Positions 17,787-26,097 of a stretch of DNA of 64,000 nucleotides are shown piece after piece. Each line of letters starts with the position of its first letter. The stretch's first letter is position 1. Position numbers and translations under genes: made by a program. Under the pieces are notes generated by a model that saw nothing but the letters and a program-made list of their open reading frames with translations, did no database searches and was not told the origin of the DNA. This DNA comes from Paraburkholderia polaris (GTDB lineage: Bacteria > Pseudomonadota > Gammaproteobacteria > Burkholderiales > Burkholderiaceae): NCBI RefSeq assembly GCF_012927345.1, contig NZ_JABBGJ010000052.1, positions 1 to 64,000 of the forward strand, in the 5' to 3' direction.

Positions 17787-17891
17787 GCCGCTCCTCGACA
17801 CCCAGCGAAATTCGCCGATACAAATGTCCAAAAGACCGAATCTGCCCGCACCCTCGTGCGCCCTTCGTCAAAGGCGACTGCGCGTTCCCGC

Positions 17892-19016
17892 TCAGTCTTG
17901 CCGGGGTCTGGGGGAGTCATAGGTCGCGCGGCGCGTGTCTTTCATGTGCGCCGCAATGGCGGATGCCGTGAGCGCACACAGCAGCCCAATGGCACTCCCG
18001 ACTGCCACGTTCAGCAGACGCTCGCCTCCAAAAATCCACGGTTTTCCCACTAATACAAATGCGATTGCCGCACAGGCGCACCGGATGCCGAATGCGAGCG
18101 TGTATGGACGAATGCAGATGAGCGTCAGCATTGCGGCGAACACAACGAGCACACGCATAAACAACGCATGAGGAATCATCAACCCAACGGCCACCCCGAA
18201 GGAGACGCCGATAACAGCCCCGGTCAGCCGGTTGCGAAACTTCTGCCGGGCGCTTGCCGCATTTCCGGTAACAACGCTGGCGGCCGACCAGATCATCCAC
18301 TGACCATTATCAACGTGTCGCCATTCGACAAGTGCGGCAGCGCAAGCGACCGCAAGCGCGACGGTAATCACCAGCTCGATATAGTTGTTGCGCTCGCTGC
18401 TTGGGGATAGACGAGTCCACTTCGCGAAATGCGCAAGAATCGGCTGGCTGGTTTCACGCGAGCGGAAGTGCTCGACTGACGCAAAGAGCAGGATCGGCAT
18501 CGCCGCTATCAACAGGAACGGCAGAATCTCAACGCTCCGGGTTATAAGCGCCTGCCGCGTGACCCCCTCCCCACTTTCGCAGGCAAGATACAGCGAGGGA
18601 ATGAACGTGAAGTTGCCGAGCGAGCGCAAGGCACTGCCGCCCGCGGTCACCAGCACGGATCCCATGCCCAGCAGGACTGTGGCTACAACAAAGAGCAGCG
18701 GGTGCGCGAGCGACGCCATCAGGATCACGAAGCCCGCACTGATCGCCAAAGCGTGCGCGAAGACGCCGAGCGGCGCAAGCTGCGAGTGGTCGAGTGCAAT
18801 GAGCATCGCGACCGGCACGATTGCAGCAGTGAGCCACTCGAATCTGCCTGATACGAGTGCAAGCGGGAGCAGCGGGACGAGCGCAAACATGGCGCGACCG
18901 AACGCCCGCCCGTCGAACACGGTTTCGACGCGGCGCAAGAGCGACGAAGCTCCAATGTGACGTCCGCTGATCATCGTCGCTCTCCGGCCAAGGTGTGCTT
19001 GTCCATCGGGCGGCAT
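17892..19016 (-). CDS. FUSC-family membrane protein (aromatic acid/fusaric acid exporter-like)
   Basis: 374 residues with two clusters of hydrophobic segments around a soluble linker (about 195-225), as in FUSC/YccS proteins. The second block (QWMIWSAASVVTGNAASARQ, RLTGAVIGVSFGVAVGLMIP) is the diagnostic FUSC repeat. Members are thought to export aromatic acids or related compounds through the inner membrane. The start at 19016 overlaps the stop of the isochorismatase-like gene (TGATG), indicating translational coupling; an internal ATG at 18974 is possible. The C-terminal tail is duplicated as a fragment at 25778-25914. Confidence 0.82.
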   Translation of the reverse strand: MPPDGQAHLGRRATMISGRHIGASSLLRRVETVFDGRAFGRAMFALVPLLPLALVSGRFEWLTAAIVPVAMLIALDHSQLAPLGVFAHALAISAGFVILMASLAHPLLFVVATVLLGMGSVLVTAGGSALRSLGNFTFIPSLYLACESGEGVTRQALITRSVEILPFLLIAAMPILLFASVEHFRSRETSQPILAHFAKWTRLSPSSERNNYIELVITVALAVACAAALVEWRHVDNGQWMIWSAASVVTGNAASARQKFRNRLTGAVIGVSFGVAVGLMIPHALFMRVLVVFAAMLTLICIRPYTLAFGIRCACAAIAFVLVGKPWIFGGERLLNVAVGSAIGLLCALTASAIAAHMKDTRRATYDSPRPRQD

Positions 19017-19597
19017 CAGCCTGCGAGCGCCTCGAGCACGTCACCGGATTGCCGCACGAGACCGAGCCTCGGGAACACGAAATTCAGCGACGCATGGTGG
19101 TGCTCGGGCGCGCCGCAGCTCATTGCGTCCTCGACGAGCACCAGCGAGTATCCGTGCTCGTGGGCGGCGCGGGCCGTCGACTCGACGCCGATGTTCGTCG
19201 AAATCCCGCCGAGCACAATGGTCTCGACGCCGCGACGCCGCAATTGCAGGTCGAGCTCGGTGCCGTAAAAAGCGCTCCATTGGCGTTTCGTGATCTTGAT
19301 GTCACGCTCCTCCACCGCCAGTTCGGCGGGGAAGTCCCACCAGTTCGAGGGCAGTCCGCTTGACGGAAGCGCTATGGGCTGATCGACGGGCTGCTTCAAT
19401 GCATCGCCGAAGTCGGCGCTCCAGCCCACCCGGACAAGGACTACCGGCGCATTGACTTCCCGAAAGCGCTTGGCGAGCGTTGCCGCGGTAGCCAGCACGG
19501 CTTCGCCGGCGCGGGGTGCTTTCCCGAATCCGAGAATGCCCTGCTGAAGATCGATCAGAACGAGAGCGGTAGTCTTGGGGTCTAGTTTCTGCAACAT
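19016..19597 (-). CDS. YecD-like isochorismatase-fold hydrolase
   Basis: 193 residues with the isochorismatase fold: TALVLIDLQQGILGF (first catalytic Asp), KITKRQWSAFYGTELDLQLR (catalytic Lys region) and GGISTNIGVESTARAAHEHGY. In cysteine hydrolases of this fold the last motif carries the nucleophilic Cys just before V; here it is Gly, as in E. coli YecD. It may therefore use another mechanism or be non-hydrolytic. It is the first gene of a two-gene unit with the FUSC gene and is divergent from a TetR gene across a short operator-bearing gap. Confidence 0.85.
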   Translation of the reverse strand: MLQKLDPKTTALVLIDLQQGILGFGKAPRAGEAVLATAATLAKRFREVNAPVVLVRVGWSADFGDALKQPVDQPIALPSSGLPSNWWDFPAELAVEERDIKITKRQWSAFYGTELDLQLRRRGVETIVLGGISTNIGVESTARAAHEHGYSLVLVEDAMSCGAPEHHHASLNFVFPRLGLVRQSGDVLEALAG

Positions 19598-19634
19598 GAA
19601 GGTCTTCCATTGAAAGCGGCGAGCCGCTGGTGTA

Positions 19635-19676
19635 TTGTGAGGGTATGCTCACAAATAGTATATGAGGATGGCCTCA
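19635..19676. promoter_or_regulatory. Two inverted-repeat operators for the divergent TetR regulator
   Basis: TTGTGAG (19635-19641) and CTCACAA (19648-19654) form a perfect 7-bp inverted repeat with a 6-bp spacer. TGAGG (19663-19667) and CCTCA (19672-19676) form a second, related one that overlaps the TetR start codon. They fill the 64-bp gap between the divergent genes. Confidence 0.65.
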
Positions 19677-20402
19677 CAAAAGTCAACACTGAATACGGGC
19701 GAGGCGAAAGCACCGCGCCGCGCCCGCGGACATGCGCGGGTGGCGTCGTTGCTGGAAGCCGCAAGCGCGGAATTCGCCGAAAAAGGGTACGAAGCAACGA
19801 CGATGACAGCGATCGCCGCGCGGGCGGGGGCGTCGATCGGTTCGCTGTACCAGTTCTTTCCGACGAAAGAGCACGTCGCAGGGACGGTGATCGAGCAATA
19901 CGTGACCGAGCTTGAAGCAGCGTTCGATCGGCTGAGCGAGGAGGTGCCATTGCTTGACGTATCGGGCGTTGCGGCCCGGCTGACGACGTTGTTTGTGGCG
20001 TTTCGCACGACGCATCCCGCTTTCGTGGTGCTGACCGACGCGCATGATGTCGAGCTGCCCGGCGCCACCGGCGTACGCGAAAGATTGCGCAAAGGAATCG
20101 CATCCGTGGTGGCCGCCCTCGCGCCGCGACTGTCTGTGGAAGAAGCTTTGTTCCGGGCCGTGGTCGTCCAGCATCTTATGAAGGCAGCCGTGACGCTGAG
20201 CCACGATGCGAGCGTGGTCGACCATCACGCGGCGATGCTGGAGTTCCAGCGTGTGGTACAGCGCTACCTTGAGGACGTGATGGAAGCCGGGCGTGGTGGA
20301 CAAACCGGCGCAGCGCAACGAGGCGCAGCATCCAAGGAGCGTTCCGCTTCGGGCCATGGCGCCGGTCCGAAGAGAAAGGGCAAGGCCGGCGTCTCGGCGT
20401 GA
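19662..20402 (+). CDS. TetR/AcrR-family transcriptional regulator
   Basis: 246 residues. A TetR HTH lies at about residues 26-72 (ASLLEAASAEFAEKGYEATT, MTAIAARAGASIGSLYQFF). A helical ligand-binding domain follows, then a C-terminal tail rich in Gly, Lys and Ala (about 212-246) that is unusual for the family. An ATG at 19668 is an alternative start. It is divergent from the YecD-like/FUSC pair, and its start region contains inverted repeats, so it most likely represses that pair and itself and is relieved by an aromatic or related compound. Confidence 0.88.
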   Translation: MRMASQKSTLNTGEAKAPRRARGHARVASLLEAASAEFAEKGYEATTMTAIAARAGASIGSLYQFFPTKEHVAGTVIEQYVTELEAAFDRLSEEVPLLDVSGVAARLTTLFVAFRTTHPAFVVLTDAHDVELPGATGVRERLRKGIASVVAALAPRLSVEEALFRAVVVQHLMKAAVTLSHDASVVDHHAAMLEFQRVVQRYLEDVMEAGRGGQTGAAQRGAASKERSASGHGAGPKRKGKAGVSA

Positions 20403-20565
20403 ATGCTGTTGCAGCCCTGCGCGTCGTCCCGTTGCCGCGCAACGAACACGTCCGGCGGTGCGCACCTGGATCGCAACCTTTTGAACGCGGCGCGTCCCGA
20501 TGGAAACGGTCAACCCGTCCACGCCGGCGAATTTTCGCGCGGCGGCGTCGGCAGTCGCATTGAAT

Positions 20566-21810
20566 CTACGAAGCAAGGCGCGCTGGGCTCACTGCCGCTC
20601 GCCTGACATGGGTTTCAGGCATCCGTAGATAGATAAGCAGCGAAATGGCGGCCCAGATTGCGACGTACCAGAAGAAGTACGACTCGTGGCCGGACGCCTT
20701 GAACCGCAACGCGACAAATTCCGTCGTGCCGCCGAGGATCGCGGTTGTCAGCGCGTAGGGGAGTCCGACCGCGAGCGCCCTGATCCGCGCCGGAAAAAGT
20801 TCCGTCTTCACCAGCATGTGAATGGAAGTGAAACCGCTCAACATGAGCAGCCCGGCGAAACAGAGCATGAACATTGTCACCGTGCTTTTCGTGCGGCTGA
20901 GGGCCTCGAAAAGCGGAACCGGGAACAGCGTGCAGCTCAAACCGAAAAAGATCAGAACGGGCCGGCGCCCGATCAAGTCCGAGGCCAAACCGAACAACGG
21001 TTGCAGGGGCAGGTACAAAAGCAGCGCGCCGGTGGTGACGAGCGTCGAGGTTTCCTTGCTCAACCCGGCGGAGTTAACCAGGAACTTCTGCATGTAGACG
21101 GTGTGCGTGTAGACGGCGACCGTTCCATCTACCGTGATGCCGATCGCGAGCAGAATGTTGCGCCAATGCTGGATCAGCTGACGAACGACGGGCGGTGACG
21201 ATTTGCGGCGGCTCTCCTCGAAATCCTGCGTCTCTCCGACATGGCGTCTCATGTACATGGCGAAGAGCGCAAGAAGACCACCTATGGCGAATGGAACACG
21301 CCAGCCCCACCGCTCGATCTGATCCGCCGTAAAAAGGAGTCGTTGCATGAGCAGCATAAGGCCGAGGGCGAGCAACTGTCCGCCAACGACGCTGACCTGC
21401 AGGAAACCCATGTAGAAACCGCGGCGGTTAGCCGGTGCCACCTCGCTCAAATAGGTGGCGCTGGTGCCGTATTTACCCCCAGCGCTGAGTCCCTGCAGAG
21501 GTCGTGCGACGTACCCCACTGCAGCGACCGCGGCAGTGCTCATCAGTTGCACTGCGGGGTTTTCGCTCGGAAAGAACGACTTGGCGAAATAGATCGAGAA
21601 GATGCTGTAAGCGAGAAAATCGTACCACTCGATCAAGTTGCCCTCGAGTCCGCCGGTCAGCGAGCGGAGGCGAACGGATGCTCTGCGTTCCTCCTCCGCT
21701 CCTGACCCGGTGGTCGCCAGGTCCTGTTGCAAAGCGCGATCTGGATGGTCTGCCGTGTCGGTGTCTCCTGCGTCGCTCGTTTTTTGGAAGGGGGTATTCG
21801 TCGCGTTCAA
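20566..21810 (-). CDS. MHS-family (KgtP-like) MFS transporter with internal deletion
   Basis: 414 residues. The first segment reads LEGNLIEWYDFLAYSIFSIY, the signature of metabolite:H+ symporters. After AAVAAVGYVARP (about residue 103) the sequence jumps directly to LQGLSAGGKYGTSATYLSEV, which normally begins segment 4. About 45-55 residues are missing, covering segments 2-3 and the signature DRxGR loop. The frame is preserved and the rest of the protein (RRGFYMGFLQ, SDLIGRRPVLIFFG) looks normal. The N-terminus has an extra hydrophilic tail of about 45 residues. Transport activity is doubtful. Confidence 0.8.
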   Translation of the reverse strand: MNATNTPFQKTSDAGDTDTADHPDRALQQDLATTGSGAEEERRASVRLRSLTGGLEGNLIEWYDFLAYSIFSIYFAKSFFPSENPAVQLMSTAAVAAVGYVARPLQGLSAGGKYGTSATYLSEVAPANRRGFYMGFLQVSVVGGQLLALGLMLLMQRLLFTADQIERWGWRVPFAIGGLLALFAMYMRRHVGETQDFEESRRKSSPPVVRQLIQHWRNILLAIGITVDGTVAVYTHTVYMQKFLVNSAGLSKETSTLVTTGALLLYLPLQPLFGLASDLIGRRPVLIFFGLSCTLFPVPLFEALSRTKSTVTMFMLCFAGLLMLSGFTSIHMLVKTELFPARIRALAVGLPYALTTAILGGTTEFVALRFKASGHESYFFWYVAIWAAISLLIYLRMPETHVRRAAVSPARLAS

Positions 21811-21943
21811 TCGGGACTATTCGTACCTTTCGTGCAATTTATGGCGGGTTGATCATAAAAATCGTTATCGATCAATGACTTGTGTACCCTCCGATTGCGC
21901 GAAAGCCGTGGAGCCGCCGAGCCTTGCTGCAAGCGGCTCTGCA

Positions 21944-22213
21944 AGTGACTACCGTCAGATTTCGCACGATTCGTACGATTACCCCGTTGCGGGCGCCTTC
22001 GCGTACACGGACGGTCGGGATCCAAAATGGAGTCAGATCAGCGTGCAAGCGTCGTATCTATTGTTGAAGTGCACCGATGTCTATCTGCAGGCGCAAGTCC
22101 AGCAGATAGACGAGGACCGGCTCGATGTCGGCGCCGACATCTTTGGGCTGTCAACGGCGTCGAGTAGCAACCGGCAGGTCGTCGTGACGATAGGCATGCG
22201 GCACAGATTCTGA
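21944..22213 (+). pseudogene. C-terminal remnant of a Gram-negative porin
   Basis: One frame reads FAYTDGRDPKWSQISVQASY, KCTDVYLQAQVQQIDEDRL and SSNRQVVVTIGMRHRF before a stop at 22211-22213. This matches the last beta-strands of Burkholderia trimeric porins, including the terminal Phe required by the BAM complex. The N-terminal two thirds are missing. It lies upstream of the GntR gene and is on the same strand. Confidence 0.75.
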
Positions 22214-22465
22214 CTGGAGGCAGGCAGCATGAAAAGCGGCCGCGCGCTTGGCGCACGCGCCGCTGCGGCCTGAGGTCTTCGATGGTCCCGATTAGGTCCA
22301 TCAAACTCGTCGCAGCCATTTGCCGAGCACACCTTCAATGGAGAGACGCGGCAAGTCGTCGATCCGGCAAAGCGGCACCTTATTTCCGGGTACTGCACCG
22401 GCGCGACGCCATGAGGACGCGTTCGCAGTCCAGTCCCAGGGAAATTCCGTAGTGTCAAAAACGGC
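22214..22465. other. Intergenic stretch upstream of the GntR gene
   Basis: No supported gene in about 250 bp. A GC-rich, loosely palindromic segment near 22232-22275 could form a hairpin but has no T-run. Confidence 0.35.
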
Positions 22466-22541
22466 ACATTGCATACAATGTTTCTCACAAAGGCACGAAT
22501 ACAAGCCTAACTGAGGGATATGATGGAAACATTGCATACAA
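22466..22541. promoter_or_regulatory. GntR operator pair (ACATTGCATACAA direct repeat)
   Basis: ACATTG CATA CAATGT at 22466-22481 is an inverted repeat with perfect 6-bp arms. The 13-mer ACATTGCATACAA occurs again at 22529-22541, inside the first codons of the GntR gene. The position suggests autorepression by the adjacent FCD-type GntR. Confidence 0.6.
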
Positions 22542-23212
22542 CTAGTGAGGTGGCTCCGTCAGGCAACGCAATTTATCTTGCTATCAAAGGTGCGATTTCC
22601 AGCGGCGAACATGGCGCCGGCCAGTACTTGCGAGAAGAACAGATTGCGAAAAGCCTGGGCGTGAGCCGCACGCCGGTGCGCGAGGCGCTGCGACGTCTCG
22701 ATGCTGAAGGCTGGGTCGAGACACGCCCAAACTATGGCGTCAGGGTGAAGGCATGGGCATTGCAGGACGCACGGGAAATCTTCGAGGCCCGGTTGCTGAT
22801 TGAGCCTTACCTGGCGGGACGCGCCGCGCTGAAAATCAACGCAATCGCGGTCGCGCAGCTGAAACGACTTGCCGACGATATGCTCGCCATTACGCGTCTG
22901 CCGTCCACGCCCAAATCCAGCGACGCATGGTTTTTCGCCAACAGCGAATTCCACTCAATTATCACGGCCGCCGCAGATAACTCGCGCCTTGATCGCTCAC
23001 TGACGTTAATGAAGGAAACACCGCTGATCAAGTGGACCTTCGGCACCTACAGCGACGAGGACCGCGAACGCAGTGCGCGTCAGCATTTCGAAATTGTCCT
23101 GGCCCTGGAGCAACGCAACGCTGCCTGGGCCGAGGCCGTCACCCGTTGTCACATTCTGGCTGCCGAAAAGACAGTCCTCGACCGATATGAAAGGGAGCAC
23201 GCTTCCGCCTGA
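22520..23212 (+). CDS. GntR-family regulator, FadR/FCD subfamily
   Basis: 230 residues. The winged HTH (AIYLAIKGAISSGEHGAGQY, LREEQIAKSLGVSRTPVREA, LRRLDAEGWVETRPNYGVRV) is followed by an FCD helical domain with metal-coordinating positions in FFANSEFHSIITAA and a later ARQHFEIVLAL. FCD regulators usually sense organic acids. It begins the 22520-25564 unit, 47 bp before the MFS gene on the same strand. A second ATG follows immediately (ATGATG). A copy of the operator motif overlaps its first codons. Confidence 0.88.
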   Translation: MMETLHTTSEVAPSGNAIYLAIKGAISSGEHGAGQYLREEQIAKSLGVSRTPVREALRRLDAEGWVETRPNYGVRVKAWALQDAREIFEARLLIEPYLAGRAALKINAIAVAQLKRLADDMLAITRLPSTPKSSDAWFFANSEFHSIITAAADNSRLDRSLTLMKETPLIKWTFGTYSDEDRERSARQHFEIVLALEQRNAAWAEAVTRCHILAAEKTVLDRYEREHASA

Positions 23213-23259
23213 GTAGCACCTGACTGCAAACAATCGCATAGCGACATCGGAGACATGAA

Positions 23260-24657
23260 ATGCTGAGCACGGTAAATGCTGGTCCAAGACTAGACCGCCT
23301 GCCCATTGGTGGCTTTCACAAGCGGATTCTGTGGTTGATCGGCGCCGGTATGTTTCTGGACTCGTTCGACATCTACCTTGCGGGCGGCGTACTCGGCGCG
23401 CTGACCAGGAGCGGATGGTCAACGATGCAATTGAACGCAGCGTTTCTGTCGTCCACCTTCATCGGGATGCTGCTGGGCGCCTTTGCAGCTGGCGTTCTGG
23501 GAGATGCGAAGGGCCGTAAATTCACGTATCAGTTCAACCTTGCCATCTTCGGTCTGGCGTCCGTTGCGGGCGCGCTTGCGCCCAACATGATGTGGCTGAT
23601 TGTGTGCCGGTTCTTTATGGGACTCGGTCTTGGCGCGGAAATCGTTGTCGGCTACGGTTCCGTTGGCGAGTTCATTCCGCCGGCCGTGCGCGGCAAGTGG
23701 TCGGCCTATCTTTCGCTCATCACCAACTCCGCTCTCTTCTGCTCGACTTTTCTTGGCTACTTGATCATTCCGTCAATTGGCTGGCGCGCGATGTTTGCAA
23801 TTGTCGGTGTTAGCGCGATGGTCGTCTGGGTAATCCGCAAGAAGATGCCGGAATCACCACGCTGGCTTGAATCGAAGGGCCGTTACGACGAAGCGGAAGC
23901 CATCTTGCGTTCCGCTGAAGCCGAATCTGCACAAAAGCAGCCGCTCCCACCCTTCGTGGAAACGCTGCGACCGATGACGCGGCGCACGACCCTGCTCGAG
24001 CTCTTCAAACGCAAACAAATTCGCCGCACGCTGTTGTCCATCATGATTCAGATTGGCGTGAATATCGTCATCTATGGCTTCATTGTCTGGGTGCCGACGT
24101 TCCTGATGAAACAGGGTCTCGACATCGCTTCTTCGCTCGGCTACACCACGCTGATGTCGCTAGGTGGCCCGGCGGGCGCGCTCGTCGGCGTTCTGGTGGC
24201 TGATCGTATTGGCCGCAAAAACGGCCTGGTTGTGGTCACAACACTTGCGGCGATCGTTGGGTGGATGTACGGCCATTCGACGACCGTCGGAATGGCGACT
24301 TTACTCGGATTCGCGCTTTTCACACTGACGTACCTGATGGTCGCACTCGGAATCGCCACCTACATCCCTGAACTGTTCGCGACTGAAAACCGCATGCGCG
24401 CCAACGGCATCGCCGGGTGCGCGGGTCGCATTACCGGAATTCTCGCGCCGCAGCTCGTTGTTGTGATGTATGCGGCCGGCGGTGTGAAGGACGTGCTCTC
24501 TATCATCGTGGGCGTGCTCGTCGTAATGGCCATTGTGCTCGCCATGTTCGGCGTCGAGACTAACCAACAGTCCCTCGAGCAGATCGCGCCTGAACAGGAA
24601 CCCGACGCGCAAGGTGCGCTGTCCGGCGCGTCCTTACCCTATGAATCGCATCGCTAA
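23260..24657 (+). CDS. MFS transporter, sugar/organic-acid porter type
   Basis: 465 residues with 12 predicted membrane segments. FLDSFDIYLAGGVLGAL in segment 1, GVLGDAKGRKFTYQFNL as the loop 2-3 motif, GLGLGAEIVVGYGSVGEF in segment 4 and MPESPRWLESKGRYDEAEAI after segment 6 place it with the sugar-porter/AAHS-like group that carries aromatic or small organic acids by proton symport. It is the second gene of a GntR-MFS-lyase unit, 16 bp before the lyase, so it probably imports that enzyme's substrate or precursor. Confidence 0.88.
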   Translation: MLSTVNAGPRLDRLPIGGFHKRILWLIGAGMFLDSFDIYLAGGVLGALTRSGWSTMQLNAAFLSSTFIGMLLGAFAAGVLGDAKGRKFTYQFNLAIFGLASVAGALAPNMMWLIVCRFFMGLGLGAEIVVGYGSVGEFIPPAVRGKWSAYLSLITNSALFCSTFLGYLIIPSIGWRAMFAIVGVSAMVVWVIRKKMPESPRWLESKGRYDEAEAILRSAEAESAQKQPLPPFVETLRPMTRRTTLLELFKRKQIRRTLLSIMIQIGVNIVIYGFIVWVPTFLMKQGLDIASSLGYTTLMSLGGPAGALVGVLVADRIGRKNGLVVVTTLAAIVGWMYGHSTTVGMATLLGFALFTLTYLMVALGIATYIPELFATENRMRANGIAGCAGRITGILAPQLVVVMYAAGGVKDVLSIIVGVLVVMAIVLAMFGVETNQQSLEQIAPEQEPDAQGALSGASLPYESHR

Positions 24658-24673
24658 CTCAAAGGAAATCGAC

Positions 24674-25564
24674 ATGGAAACTAAAAAGACTCACAGTGGA
24701 CAGGCAAAGCGCATGGCACTGAAAACGCGACTGTCAAAAAGGGAAATCACTGTGGCACCTGGCATCTTCGACATGATATCGGCCAGGATGGCCGACTCTA
24801 TGGGCTTCGACTGCCTCTACATGACAGGCTTTGGCACCGTGGCATCGTACCTCGGCTTACCCGATGCGGGTCTTGCGACCTACACGGACATGGTCAACCG
24901 TGTCGCCGCGTTTTGCGGTGGCACTAATACACCGATAATCTGCGACGCCGATACGGGCTACGGTGGTCTACTGAATGTCGCGCATACACTGCGCGGCTAT
25001 GAGGCGGCCGGCGCCGCAGGAATTCAGCTCGAAGACCAGGAATTCCCGAAGAAATGCGGACACACACCCGGCCGACACGTTATCCCGCTCGAAGACATGG
25101 TCAGCAAGATCAAAGTGGCGGTCGAGTCGCGAGAGGATACGAACTTCCAGATCGTTGCTCGCACAGACGCCCGCACCTCACTCGGTATCGATGACGCATT
25201 GCGGCGTGGGGAGGCATATGCCAAAGCAGGAGCAGACGTGCTGTTTATCGAATCCCCGGAAAGCGTCGAGGAGCTTGAGAGGATCGGGCAATCGTTCGAC
25301 ATTCCACTGCTCGTCAACGTAGTCGACGGCGGACGTACGCCGCAACTGTCGCCAGTGGACCTGCAGAAGCTTGGCTTCTCGCTTGCAATCTATCCGATAT
25401 CGGGATTGCTTGCCGTCGCAAAGTCACTTAAAGACACGTACAGCGAAATCAGGTCGCTAAGAGGAACCCAAAGCGTTGAAAGCGCAATGTATCCATTCTC
25501 CGAGATGTGCGCATTGATGGGGTTCCCGGAAGTGTGGGCGTTTGATCACGCGCACGCGGACTAG
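24674..25564 (+). CDS. Methylisocitrate/dimethylmalate-lyase-like enzyme (ICL/PEP mutase family)
   Basis: About 296 residues from the ATG at 24674, preceded by AAAGGAAATC. Core motifs are VAPGIFDMISARMADSMGFD, MTGFGTVASYLGLPDAG, ICDADTGYGG (Mg2+ Asp), GIQLEDQEFPKKCGH (catalytic KKCGH loop with the acid Cys) and FQIVARTDAR. The KKCGH loop means C-C bond cleavage, as in 2-methylisocitrate lyase or 2,3-dimethylmalate lyase, giving pyruvate or propionate-type products. The exact substrate is open; the dedicated transporter and FCD regulator upstream point to an imported organic acid rather than the housekeeping methylcitrate cycle. Confidence 0.88.
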   Translation: METKKTHSGQAKRMALKTRLSKREITVAPGIFDMISARMADSMGFDCLYMTGFGTVASYLGLPDAGLATYTDMVNRVAAFCGGTNTPIICDADTGYGGLLNVAHTLRGYEAAGAAGIQLEDQEFPKKCGHTPGRHVIPLEDMVSKIKVAVESREDTNFQIVARTDARTSLGIDDALRRGEAYAKAGADVLFIESPESVEELERIGQSFDIPLLVNVVDGGRTPQLSPVDLQKLGFSLAIYPISGLLAVAKSLKDTYSEIRSLRGTQSVESAMYPFSEMCALMGFPEVWAFDHAHAD

Positions 25565-25777
25565 AAGCCGCCAGATGCATGACACGTCGTGTGCTCGCGA
25601 CCGTACGAACACTAAAAGGACAATCAATGAGGGTTACTCTTGGCCAGTGCTAACCTGCGAAGCAACCCGCTGATTCGGATTGGTCAGAGTGCCCAAAGTC
25701 GATTTAGAACTACTTAATTCAAGAAGGATAAAATCAGAGGAGGGCAGCAACGATTCCTGAAAGCAAGCTTCTCGTGA
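25565..25777. other. Intergenic stretch without a supported gene
   Basis: About 210 bp between the lyase gene and the FUSC fragment. I see no motif beyond short A/T-rich segments. Confidence 0.35.
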
Positions 25778-25914
25778 TCAAAGGCGACTGCGCGGCGCCA
25801 CTCAGTCTTGCCGGCATCTTGGGGAGTCACTCGTCGAGCGACACGTGACTTTCATGCGCGCCGCAATGGCGGCTGCCGTGAGCGCACACAGCGGCCCAAT
25901 GGCGCTGCCGGCTG
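25778..25914 (-). pseudogene. Fragment duplicating the FUSC C-terminus and downstream flank
   Basis: Positions 25778-25914 align with 17868-18004 with scattered mismatches. The minus strand encodes SAIGPLCALTAAAIAARMK then DSPRCRQD, matching the end of the FUSC protein at 17892-19016. Similarity ends abruptly at both sides and there is no gene body, so this is a dispersed duplicate or the scar of a lost paralogue. Confidence 0.75.
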
Positions 25915-26097
25915 GTAAGCTACGGTCAATTGAGCAAAAGAGAAGAATGGTTGAAGGGAGGGAAAGGCTCTCTGCGTGTCGCGTCGAGGCACGCGGCACA
26001 CAATGGACATGCGTTCGTAGAGCTAATATTGCTTCTCGCAGGCGAGCCTCGTGGCCCGTCCATTCGACTCCAGACTCACTTCCCGGTGTGTTATCCC

